Source: JADGRA01 sp052143535
Lineage (GTDB): Bacteria > Myxococcota > Myxococcia > Myxococcales > Myxococcaceae
Direction: 5' to 3'
Assembly (NCBI GenBank): GCA_052143535.1
Contig: JBKQSS010000075.1
Location: forward strand, 62,001 to 126,000
DNA length: 64,000 nucleotides
Position numbers and translations under genes: made by a program
Notes under the pieces: generated by a model
What the model saw: only the letters and a program-made list of their open reading frames with translations
What the model was told of the DNA's origin: nothing
The model's database searches: none
In this document: in pieces, positions 45,492 to 53,480 of the stretch
Layout: each line of letters opens with the position of its first letter
How positions within the stretch are numbered: position 1 is the stretch's first letter

Positions 45492-46697
45492 CTACACGGT
45501 CCGGGCGGAGATGGAGGTCGGCAAGCGCCGCATGTCTGCGACAACGTTGGCAGCCACGTTCGTGTCCAAGTCCATCAGCAAGTACCCGATCGCCGCATTC
45601 GTGGAGAGTACCTGAGCATGGATGTTGGCCTCGTGATCGGAGACGATCCTGTTTAAGTCTTTCAGCACGCCCGGTACGTTCTGGTGCACGTTGAGGACCC
45701 GCCAGGTGTCTGGAGTGCGCGCCAGGTCGACCGGCGGGAAATTCACTGAGCCCAGCGTCGTCCCGGAATGCGCGAAGTGTGCGAGCGTGGCCGAGACCTC
45801 GCGGCCGATTGCCTCTTGCGCCTCCAGCGTCGTGCCGCCGATGTGGGGGGTCAGGATGACGTTCTTCAGACCATGGAGCGGAGTCTCGAAACCATCGGCG
45901 CTGTTTGCCACCGGTTCGTCCGGGTACACGTCGATTGCGGCGCCTTCCAGTCGCCCGTCACGCAGCGCTTGGGCCAAGGCCTCGAGGTCGACCACGGTGC
46001 CACGGCTGGCGTTAATCAGACAGGCGCCCGTCTTCATTCTGGAAAGCTGATTGGCGCCAATCATCATTCGGGTTCGCGGAGTTTCGGGCACGTGGAGCGT
46101 GACGAAGTCGCTCTGCTCGAGCAGGACGTCGAGCGTCTTGACCGGCTGTGAGTTGCCAAGGGGCAGCTTGGCGGCGATGTCGTAGAAGACGACCCTCATC
46201 CCTAGGTTCTCCGCGAGAATGGAGACCTGGCTGCCGATGTGCCCATAGCCCACGACTCCCAGCGTCTTTCCGCGCACTTCGCGTGAGCCGGTCGTCACCT
46301 TCCTCCACACGCCCTGGTGCATCTCTCTCGACTGGTCACCGAGGCGACGGGAAAGCATGACAATTTCCGCCAGGACCATCTCGGCGACACTTCGGGTGTT
46401 AGAGAAAGGAGCATTGAAGACGGCCACCCCACGGTGCATCGCGTGCTCAAGCGCGATCTGATTGGTGCCGATGCAGAATGCGCCCACGGCGATGAGCGAG
46501 TCGCCGGCGTCGAGCACCTTCGGCGTCACCTGAGTTTTGCTCCGAATACCCAGCACGTGCACACCGGCAAGCCGGGCGCAGAGCTGATCTTCCTTTAGCG
46601 ATCCGTCCAAGCGCTGGACCTCGAAGCCTTCGGCCCCGAGCAGTTCGTCAGCGACCGGGTGAATTGACTCCAGGAGCAGGATCTTCAGTGCAGCCAT
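45492..46697 (-). CDS. serA: D-3-phosphoglycerate dehydrogenase
   Basis: First step of serine synthesis: 3-phosphoglycerate to 3-phosphohydroxypyruvate with NAD+. 401 residues, E. coli-like length. NAD loop VVGYGHIGSQV (about 155-165), catalytic Arg in NASRGTVVD, Glu in DVYPDEP and His in LTPHIGGTT are intact. A C-terminal ACT domain (VLNVHQNVPGVLKDLN on) should give serine feedback inhibition. Monocistronic. Confidence 0.95.
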   Translation of the reverse strand: MAALKILLLESIHPVADELLGAEGFEVQRLDGSLKEDQLCARLAGVHVLGIRSKTQVTPKVLDAGDSLIAVGAFCIGTNQIALEHAMHRGVAVFNAPFSNTRSVAEMVLAEIVMLSRRLGDQSREMHQGVWRKVTTGSREVRGKTLGVVGYGHIGSQVSILAENLGMRVVFYDIAAKLPLGNSQPVKTLDVLLEQSDFVTLHVPETPRTRMMIGANQLSRMKTGACLINASRGTVVDLEALAQALRDGRLEGAAIDVYPDEPVANSADGFETPLHGLKNVILTPHIGGTTLEAQEAIGREVSATLAHFAHSGTTLGSVNFPPVDLARTPDTWRVLNVHQNVPGVLKDLNRIVSDHEANIHAQVLSTNAAIGYLLMDLDTNVAANVVADMRRLPTSISARTV

Positions 46698-46928
46698 TGG
46701 GGCTCGAGCCTAGACCGGGACCCACGGCTCATGTTGTGGGACCCGCAGGAGGGAATGCTGAGCTCCGCAGCCTGCGTCCACGTGCCAGCCTCTCCCCGGA
46801 GGTGGCTTATGCTGACGCCTTCCTGCCGCTTACACTTCCACTCCCGGTCAGCCAGGGCTGTGCCCCCGGCAGGGCGGACGACGGACGGGCTGACGGGCAA
46901 GGGGGCAGCCACCCGAAGGGGGATGTTC

Positions 46929-48212
46929 ATGAAGGGCAGATTCGGAAGGGGTTTTCTACTCGCCTGTGCCCTCGGTTGTGGCAGCAGTGGGGTGCCCGGC
47001 GGTCCGGATGGCGGCTTCACCCTGACGCTCGGTTCGACCGAAACGTTCGCGACACACAGCCAGTTTGCGGCGCTGGGGTTTCTGTGGGGTCCGCCCGATG
47101 GCACCATGGGCGCCATCGTCGACGCTGGCACGTACACCTTCTTCGGCTCGGCCAAGGGGTCCAGCGCCTGTTCGGCATCGCCCAAGCTCCAGGGCGCCTT
47201 CCGCGTCGTAGGCTCGTTGGAACAACTCACTGGACTCCCACACCAGGGGTGCCAGGCGCTCTTCGATGCTGGCGCCGCGCCCGCGGGTTGGGTGTTTGAC
47301 CAAGATTATGCAGGTGGCGGGCCCGTCGTCCCCTTCGTCAGCGGAACGACGCACGGCTTTCTGATGACGTACCATGGGGAAATCCACTGGACGAATCCCA
47401 CTGGCAACGGCCTCTGCTCCAACGTCCCATGCTTCTACGGTGGCATCGGGCTCGCCGTGTCCCTCGACCAGGGCGCAAGCTTCCACTCGGTGGGTCAAAT
47501 CATCCAGGCGTACCAACCGCTATCTGCCTACAACGGGGGCGGTCGGAATGCAGCCATCGGATACGGGGCCATGGTGGTGGCAGACGCCGCGGGCCATCCC
47601 CTCGCTGCCCCGCTGCCCAACCCGTCCAGTGCCTATCTCTACGTTTTTTACGAGGACAGCGATCCGAATGGCCTGAACGCCTGCGCCAACACAACCTGCG
47701 TGACCGTGGCGCGGGCCCCCTTTGACAACGTCGTCGAAGCGGCGATGCCCCCCAGCAGCCCAGCGACGGTTGCTGGCCTCTTCGCCAAGTACGACTCAAC
47801 CGCTGCGAACGTGTGGAGTCAGCCCGGGACCAGCGGAGACCCGACCGAGAATACTGCGTCCGGCCATTTCACTCCGCTTTTCGATGATCAGAACAGCGTC
47901 CTGCCCACGGTGCTGTGGGACGGCGTCGCCCAGGCCTACCTGTTGGTAGCCCAGGTCTACCAAGCGGGCCCTCCACCCGCTGTCTTCTCCGTCCGCAGCT
48001 CGACCGACCTGCTTCACTGGTCTGCGCCGCTTGGCACGTTCGCCCCACCCAGCGGTCACGTCCTCTTCTATCCCAGTCTCATCGGCGAGACGGGCGACCC
48101 CCTCGTCGGTGCTGGGGCACCGCGCCTCTTCTTCTCGACCTTCGTCACGTTTCCGGACTGGACCCAGTCCGAGCTCGATAGCTTGCCGGTGCAAATCAGC
48201 CCGGGCGGGTGA
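46929..48212 (+). CDS. Secreted lipoprotein of unknown function
   Basis: 427 residues. LLACALGCGS gives a lipobox. The rest is strand-rich (GTTHGFLMTYHGEIHWTN, GGIGLAVSLDQGASFH, FSVRSSTDLLHWSAPLG), the look of a five-bladed glycoside-hydrolase-type propeller such as DUF4185. ATG at 46929 is used because AAGGGGG is well spaced from it; ATG at 46923 is too close. The frame is open back to 46731 but without coding character. Confidence 0.65.
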   Translation: MKGRFGRGFLLACALGCGSSGVPGGPDGGFTLTLGSTETFATHSQFAALGFLWGPPDGTMGAIVDAGTYTFFGSAKGSSACSASPKLQGAFRVVGSLEQLTGLPHQGCQALFDAGAAPAGWVFDQDYAGGGPVVPFVSGTTHGFLMTYHGEIHWTNPTGNGLCSNVPCFYGGIGLAVSLDQGASFHSVGQIIQAYQPLSAYNGGGRNAAIGYGAMVVADAAGHPLAAPLPNPSSAYLYVFYEDSDPNGLNACANTTCVTVARAPFDNVVEAAMPPSSPATVAGLFAKYDSTAANVWSQPGTSGDPTENTASGHFTPLFDDQNSVLPTVLWDGVAQAYLLVAQVYQAGPPPAVFSVRSSTDLLHWSAPLGTFAPPSGHVLFYPSLIGETGDPLVGAGAPRLFFSTFVTFPDWTQSELDSLPVQISPGG

Positions 48213-48405
48213 GCCAGTGGACCGTGGAAGCTCAGCAAGGAGCGACACGGCCTTCGAGGTCTCGACGTGTCTCGAAACTCCAAGGAAAGCAACCGGGGAG
48301 CGGGGTCCAGCCGGGACGCCCATGCAGAACCGCGTTTGCCTTTCCGAGCTCCCTCGCAGCTCCGGTCGACGGGGCGAGAAGGCCCAGACCCGTTTCGTGG
48401 GACTC

Positions 48406-48612
48406 CTAGATGTTCGGGGGCGGGACGGGGCCCAAAGCGCGTTCGAGGCTTAGGCCGAGCGCTAGTAGGTCCTGGTCCGCACGGGCCGGCGCAGCGAACT
48501 CTATCCCGACAGGGACGCCTCCCGTTGTGAGTCCGGCGGGCAGCACGAGACCGGGCACAGCTGCCGTACTGGCGGGTGAAATATTGCGTCGCGCGGCCGG
48601 CATAAAGGTCAC
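48406..48612 (-). pseudogene. C-terminal remnant of an amidase gene
   Basis: The 68-residue frame contains PGLVLPAGLTTGGVPVGIEF and LLALGLSLERALGPVPPP, the C-terminal end of amidase-signature enzymes. The catalytic Ser-Ser-Lys region is absent and no longer amidase sequence was found upstream. Confidence 0.65.
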
Positions 48613-48630
48613 CTTCTTTTTACGAATCGG

Positions 48631-48830
48631 TTGGCACTTCTCGCGGCTCGCCTGCTGACAGTGATGATCGCGATCTTTGGAGTGCTCGTGTGGGTACCGT
48701 TGGTTCTTTCAGATCCCCACAATCATACGAATTGGAGCGAAACCGCCGAGACCTTCGCATTGCCGGAGCAACATGGATTCTCGCTGACCGTCTGGGTGAG
48801 TACCAGTCTGGAAACCGTCGGCCGCGATGA
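48631..48830 (+). pseudogene. Frameshifted fragment of a DoxX-like membrane protein gene
   Basis: MIAIFGVLVWVPLVLSDPH, then NWSETAETFA, continues in another frame as IAGATWILADRLGEYQSGN to a stop at 48828. One missing base after 48758 (GCATT for GCCATT) explains the shift. N-terminal helices are missing. It sits beside the amidase remnant. Confidence 0.6.
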
Positions 48831-49012
48831 CGTGAGATGTGGCGGGGACGTGAGGTCCATGCCTCACGGTGTGAAAGCTAAACGCGGCCGTGGGGAACCG
48901 TAGCTAACGGCGGCCCGCATGTCCCTCGGGAGCTTTCTGACCGGGCAGCGACCGGGGGTGTGGGCACCGAGAATGGCGTCGTCCGGGATCGACCCTGAAA
49001 CACGAAGTGTCC

Positions 49013-49318
49013 TCACTTCCCTTTCCCTGAGGGAGGGGGGCCGAGCGCTGCTGCATCGTCATCTACTTCCAGAAAGCTTTCTGTCCGTGGGAACCAACCC
49101 GTGGCGAGCTTCTTGGTGATGAAGCGTCCAGCCTGTTCGGCCATGGCTGTCTTCTCTGTCTCTCGTGGGGGGTCGGTCGAAAAATATGTCCGAACCACAA
49201 TGGTAACGGCTCGCTCGCCGGTGATCTTTACCGCCCAGTCAACCCCGGGCCGCGACGGGCCCTTTGGTTGCTTGAAGTACGCTGAAAGACCGCTTTCGAT
49301 CGTCACCGTGTTCCCCAT
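49013..49318 (-). CDS. Hypothetical protein
   Basis: 101 residues. SGLSAYFKQPKG, WAVKITGERAVTIVVRTYF and AGRFITKKLATGWFP suggest a small alpha/beta protein. The first 25 residues do not resemble a signal peptide. No family recognised. It lies downstream of and on the same strand as the AraC gene. Confidence 0.5.
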   Translation of the reverse strand: MGNTVTIESGLSAYFKQPKGPSRPGVDWAVKITGERAVTIVVRTYFSTDPPRETEKTAMAEQAGRFITKKLATGWFPRTESFLEVDDDAAALGPPPSGKGK

Positions 49319-49409
49319 GCTGTCCCTCGCAGTAGTGCGTTCACCAAGGCCGCCGGGGAGGATATCAAAATGTACTGCTTCTCAGCGGAACGTTTCCGAA
49401 CCGACGGCC

Positions 49410-50351
49410 TCAACTAGGAGCAGCGATCCGAACTTTAGCGAAGGCCGCTTTGGTGACGTCGTTCGGGGTGCGGAGCCACCGACGCGACTGTTCGCGGAAT
49501 TGTGATGGGGTCGTTCCAAACGCCGCGTGAAAGCGGGCGGAAAAGTGACTGTGACTCGAGAAGCCGAAATCGAGAGCGAGCTGAGTGAGGTCGTTCGTGT
49601 GCGGTAGCTCGACGAGGGCCCTAGCAAGTCGCAGCTGGGTCAGGTAACCGTGTAGCGGAATGCCCTCCACAGCGCGGAATAGCTGGGTGAGATACACCGG
49701 AGACGCGCTGACTGCGGCACCGATGTCCGCGAGCCGAATGGGGCGAGCAAGTTCCGCTTCCAAGTAGGCTTTGGCCCGCGCGATCAGCTTCTGAGTCGAC
49801 CGGCCGGGCGTGTGCCGAGGTGCGTCGTCGTCGAGCGCCGACCTGAGCAAAGCCAACACGTGCTCCTCCGCGGCGAGCCCGTCATCGTTCGATGCGCCGA
49901 CGGCCCGAAGGAGGAGTTGTGCTCTGAGGCTCTGAACGGAGGGGCTGACCCGTCGACATCGGCGGCGAAACAGCGCGTGAGATGCGAGAGCGCCGGGAGT
50001 CGCGCGCCCCAGCTCCCCCACGACGGATGCTGCGGGTGTGACGATGAGTTCCGCATAGCCCCCGGCGACCGGATGGCTCATGCGATAGCGCTCTCCGCCG
50101 GTGACGAAGAGTGCCTGGTTTGCATCACCGACGACCTCGTCGCGACCGACATGCCACACGAAGAAGCCACGGTAGGGGAAAGCGACCTGGAACTCCGTTG
50201 AGAACTTCTCTGGGTCGCTCTCCTTGAGTGCCCTCTCGGCCCGGACATCCTCGACTAATCCGATTGGTAGGTTGAAGAGGCAAGTGCGCGACTGGGCGAG
50301 CCAAGAGGCCCGCTCCGGCTGTTCCGGCGACGCGAGTTGCAGCGAAGTCAT
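49410..50351 (-). CDS. AraC-family transcriptional regulator
   Basis: 313 residues. A cupin-like N-terminal domain (FPYRGFFVWHVG, then SHPVAGGYAELIVTP) precedes two helix-turn-helix motifs (PIRLADIGAAVSASPVYLTQLFR and TQLALDFGFSSHSHFSARFH, about 200-300). The ending FGTTPSQFREQSR is typical. Targets unknown. Confidence 0.9.
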   Translation of the reverse strand: MTSLQLASPEQPERASWLAQSRTCLFNLPIGLVEDVRAERALKESDPEKFSTEFQVAFPYRGFFVWHVGRDEVVGDANQALFVTGGERYRMSHPVAGGYAELIVTPAASVVGELGRATPGALASHALFRRRCRRVSPSVQSLRAQLLLRAVGASNDDGLAAEEHVLALLRSALDDDAPRHTPGRSTQKLIARAKAYLEAELARPIRLADIGAAVSASPVYLTQLFRAVEGIPLHGYLTQLRLARALVELPHTNDLTQLALDFGFSSHSHFSARFHAAFGTTPSQFREQSRRWLRTPNDVTKAAFAKVRIAAPS

Positions 50352-50590
50352 CTCCTTCAGTTTACACCGTCGGGGCTCGCCCGCTGAGGGGCGCAGAACC
50401 GAACCTTAAGAATGTGACAGGCGAGAGAACCAAAAAGCGTGACAGCGAAGGCATCCACCTTCGTCCACCCTTGCGCTCCTGTCATGGCCGTCGCTTCCAG
50501 CAGCCTGGAGATCGCTCGTTTGTTGGAACGAGCAGTTTGGGGGCGAGCGCGCCGGTCACGACCAACCACGTTGTTTGACTGGAGACTTCA

Positions 50591-51847
50591 ATGAAAGTGT
50601 CAATCATTCGGTGGGTGACAGCGCTGGCAGCCCTGCTGACTGGCGTGTCCAACGGCGAGCCCCGACAGTTTTGCGCAGATGACGCGCAGACTGGATACCG
50701 GATAACGGAACTGTCTTCCCTTGGGGGAACGGAGAGCTCGGGCAACGGCATTAACGACTTGCAGTGGGTAACCGGTTCCTCGTCTCTTGCCGGGAATGAA
50801 ACTGTTCGCGCCACTCTTTGGCTTCGTGGACGGATAATCGACCTCGGAACGCTCGGGGGCACGAATAGCAGCGTCGCGTGGCCAGTAAAGAACACCGCAG
50901 GCATCATTACGGGAATCGCCGAGACCTCGACCGTAGACCCGCTCGGAGAACAGTGGAGTTGCAGTGCCTTCATCCCCACGACGGGGACCACCTGCCTCGG
51001 CTTCGTCTGGGAGTCCGGAGCAATTCGCGCGCTTCCAACCTTCGGCGGGAACAATGGCTTTGCCACTGGCTCCAACAACCACGGGCAAGTTGTCGGTTGG
51101 GCCGAAAATGCGGTTCATGACCCAACCTGCACAAGTCCGCAGGTCTTGCAGTTCCGGGCGGCAATGTGGGGGCCCGGCAAGGACGAGATTCGGGAGCTTC
51201 CGCCTCTCGCGGGCGACTCAACCAGTGCCGCGACGGCAGTCAATGACCGGGGTCAGGCAGTTGGCATCTCTGGCATTTGTGGCAGCGCGGTAGGTGCCTT
51301 CAGTGCCGCGCATGCGGTGCTATGGGACAACGGGTCACCAACCGACATCGGCAACCTCGGTGGTGTTGCGTGGAACACACCTATGGCCCTCAGCCAATCG
51401 GGCGACGTCGTTGGTTTCTCCAATCTTCACGCAAGTGACGGGGACAACTTCAACGCGCACGCGTTCCTTTGGACGCGGCAGGGTGGCATCCAGGATCTCG
51501 GCACGCTTCCGGGTGATGCGCTGAGCCAAGGCTTAGGCATCAACAACTGGGGCCAAGTAGTCGGCATTTCCTGCTCTGCCGGCTTTGCCAGTTGCAGAGG
51601 CTTCCTTTGGCAGAACGGCGTCATGAGTGACCTCAACTCGCTCATCAAGTCCGGGACGGCTGACCCCATTTACGCCGCCGGAGACATCGATGACTTCGGC
51701 CGAATCACCGGACAAACGTTCAACGTTACAACCAACGTCGCATCGGCTTTCCTGGCCGTTCCTCTCTTTCGGTGTGGTGGCGACGATGTTCACGGTGCGC
51801 TTTCCGAAGAGAGGCTCAACGGACCAGTTCGCCCCGGGAAACCGTAG
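50591..51847 (+). CDS. Secreted HAF-repeat protein
   Basis: 418 residues with a signal peptide (cut after NGEP, about residue 23). Repeated motifs of the type DLGTLGG, HAFLW and INNWGQVVGIS recur from 37 to 390, the HAF extracellular repeat. A solenoid or propeller-like surface protein; role unknown. Monocistronic. Confidence 0.85.
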   Translation: MKVSIIRWVTALAALLTGVSNGEPRQFCADDAQTGYRITELSSLGGTESSGNGINDLQWVTGSSSLAGNETVRATLWLRGRIIDLGTLGGTNSSVAWPVKNTAGIITGIAETSTVDPLGEQWSCSAFIPTTGTTCLGFVWESGAIRALPTFGGNNGFATGSNNHGQVVGWAENAVHDPTCTSPQVLQFRAAMWGPGKDEIRELPPLAGDSTSAATAVNDRGQAVGISGICGSAVGAFSAAHAVLWDNGSPTDIGNLGGVAWNTPMALSQSGDVVGFSNLHASDGDNFNAHAFLWTRQGGIQDLGTLPGDALSQGLGINNWGQVVGISCSAGFASCRGFLWQNGVMSDLNSLIKSGTADPIYAAGDIDDFGRITGQTFNVTTNVASAFLAVPLFRCGGDDVHGALSEERLNGPVRPGKP

Positions 51848-51985
51848 CGGCAGAGGTGGCACAAACGTACCAAATTAGGCGCCTTAACCTTCAAAGGGAG
51901 CCCGGGAAGGCCCCGTCCAACCTCCCGAGTCGGCAGCGCCCCAGGGCCATCGACCGTGCGTCAGCTGGAAGCAGTGCCCAAGCGC

Positions 51986-52660
51986 TCAATTCACGTCGAG
52001 GGTGAAGACGTCCGAGTCAACGCCGCGGCCGTCCGCGAGAATGGCCTGCACCGTCCAAAGCAATCGCGCACCTGAAGGTTGCGCAGCCAGCGCTTCCGGA
52101 GGAATCCGCAGCTCGGGGGACGTCAAGCCAAATGCTTGATAGAGGACCTGCAGTGAGCTGCTCATTACCGTCACCGAGTAGCGCTGGGCCGGTGGGTACG
52201 GGCTCCAACGTAAGACGACGGCGCCTTTCGACTGCGCGCCCGCGGCCGTGAGAGACCCCAACGGCCGCTTAGCCCCGCGCTCGGAATTGGCCTCGACCAC
52301 CACCGACTTCAGTGCTTTGGGTTGCCTCGACACCCCTTGAACCAAGACTGCGGCGGCAACTCCCGCCGCCAGCAACCCCAGGGCGCCGGGAAGCAGCAAT
52401 AAGTGAGGGCGACGGGGTCGGAAGGGGAGAGCCGGCGCCTGGGATTCGCCGTCTCGGTTGACCTCGAGTGCCACCCGCCAGGCGACCGAGCAGTCGACGC
52501 AGCGAGCGGTGTGGGCAACCAGCCTATGGACACCGTCCGGCTCGAGCTCGCCCGCCACGGCCGCCCAGACTTGCGCAGACGGGGGGCAATCCGTCCGCAA
52601 TTCCCTGGGGTCCGTCGTCCGGAATTCTTCAGCTAGCTGCTCTGCATTGAGAGCGCCCAT
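51986..52660 (-). CDS. Zinc-binding membrane anti-sigma factor
   Basis: 224 residues. An N-terminal ZAS-like motif HTARCVDC (HxxxCxxC) and one transmembrane helix (LLLLPGALGLLAAGVAAAVLV) follow the standard anti-sigma plan. The periplasmic part (about 110-224) has an Ig-like look (VVLRWSPYPPAQRYSVTV). The start is 2 bases after the sigma-factor stop, so translation is coupled. Sequesters the ECF sigma until a signal. Confidence 0.82.
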   Translation of the reverse strand: MGALNAEQLAEEFRTTDPRELRTDCPPSAQVWAAVAGELEPDGVHRLVAHTARCVDCSVAWRVALEVNRDGESQAPALPFRPRRPHLLLLPGALGLLAAGVAAAVLVQGVSRQPKALKSVVVEANSERGAKRPLGSLTAAGAQSKGAVVLRWSPYPPAQRYSVTVMSSSLQVLYQAFGLTSPELRIPPEALAAQPSGARLLWTVQAILADGRGVDSDVFTLDVN

Positions 52661-52662
52661 TT

Positions 52663-53184
52663 CTACCCCACCTCCTTGGGGCCTAGGCACTTCCGAAGCT
52701 CCTCGAGCCCCCGGTACAGAAGGTTTTCGACGCGCTTCTCCTTCCAGCCCAAGGCACGTGCCGTCTCGGAGGCCCGGGAACCCTGGAGGTACAGCGTCAC
52801 CGCAGTGCGTCGACCCTCTGGAAGGCGTTCGAGGCACTGGCGAATGGCGAGCCCGACGTCCGCTGGCGCGCCCTTCGCCTCCCCCCGTGTGCCGAGCGCG
52901 ACCCGCTGAGTCTCTTGTCGTCTCATTCTCCTCAACTCGTCGATGACCACCGTAAACGCCACCTTCTGCACATAAGACGCTCGCGGGGCCTCTTCTCCCT
53001 CCATTCTGCGCTCGAAGAGTTTCAGTAGCGCTGTCTGGACGAGGTCCTCTCTCAGCGAGACCAAGTCAGATGGACAGTGCTTTCCCACTGCCCGGACTAG
53101 CACCCCCCGGACGTGTGCCCAGGCGTCGGCCTGCGCAACCTCCGTTGCCGGGTACGCTGGCGCGAGCCGGGGCCGCCATTCCAC
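52663..53184 (-). CDS. ECF sigma factor
   Basis: 173 residues. Region 2 (LREDLVQTALLKLFERRM, then ASYVQKVAFTVVIDELRRMRR) and region 4 (CLERLPEGRRTAVTLYLQG, ASETARALGWKEKRVENLLYRG) are complete. Operon with the anti-sigma gene and divergent from the CHAT protein gene across 296 bases, a likely regulatory link. Confidence 0.9.
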   Translation of the reverse strand: MEWRPRLAPAYPATEVAQADAWAHVRGVLVRAVGKHCPSDLVSLREDLVQTALLKLFERRMEGEEAPRASYVQKVAFTVVIDELRRMRRQETQRVALGTRGEAKGAPADVGLAIRQCLERLPEGRRTAVTLYLQGSRASETARALGWKEKRVENLLYRGLEELRKCLGPKEVG

Positions 53185-53480
53185 GCTTAAGAGTCTACCG
53201 GTGAGGGGTGGTGAAGTCCCTCGACGCGTCGGCCAGGCTCACGAGTCCGGAAGGACACCGCCGCTCAAGCTGGGCGAGGGCAGTCGACGCCCTGCGCGCC
53301 ACGTTTCTCAGCTCAGGGGCCACGGCAAGACGCTACCGCCTGGGGGGCAATGGTGCTCCACTGGGAGAGGCGCGCACGCGGAAGGCGAGCTGAGGGAGCC
53401 CTCTTGGGAGGTTACAGCCAAAGGCCTTCTTTCCAGCCCGGCAACGCCGGTCCCTTCGGTTCCAGCCAGGATGGACGCCT

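Noticed and set aside
46731..46922. Longer N-terminus for the lipoprotein at 46929
   Set aside because: It would place an unrelated 66-residue stretch before a clear lipoprotein signal; the ATG with a good Shine-Dalgarno is downstream.
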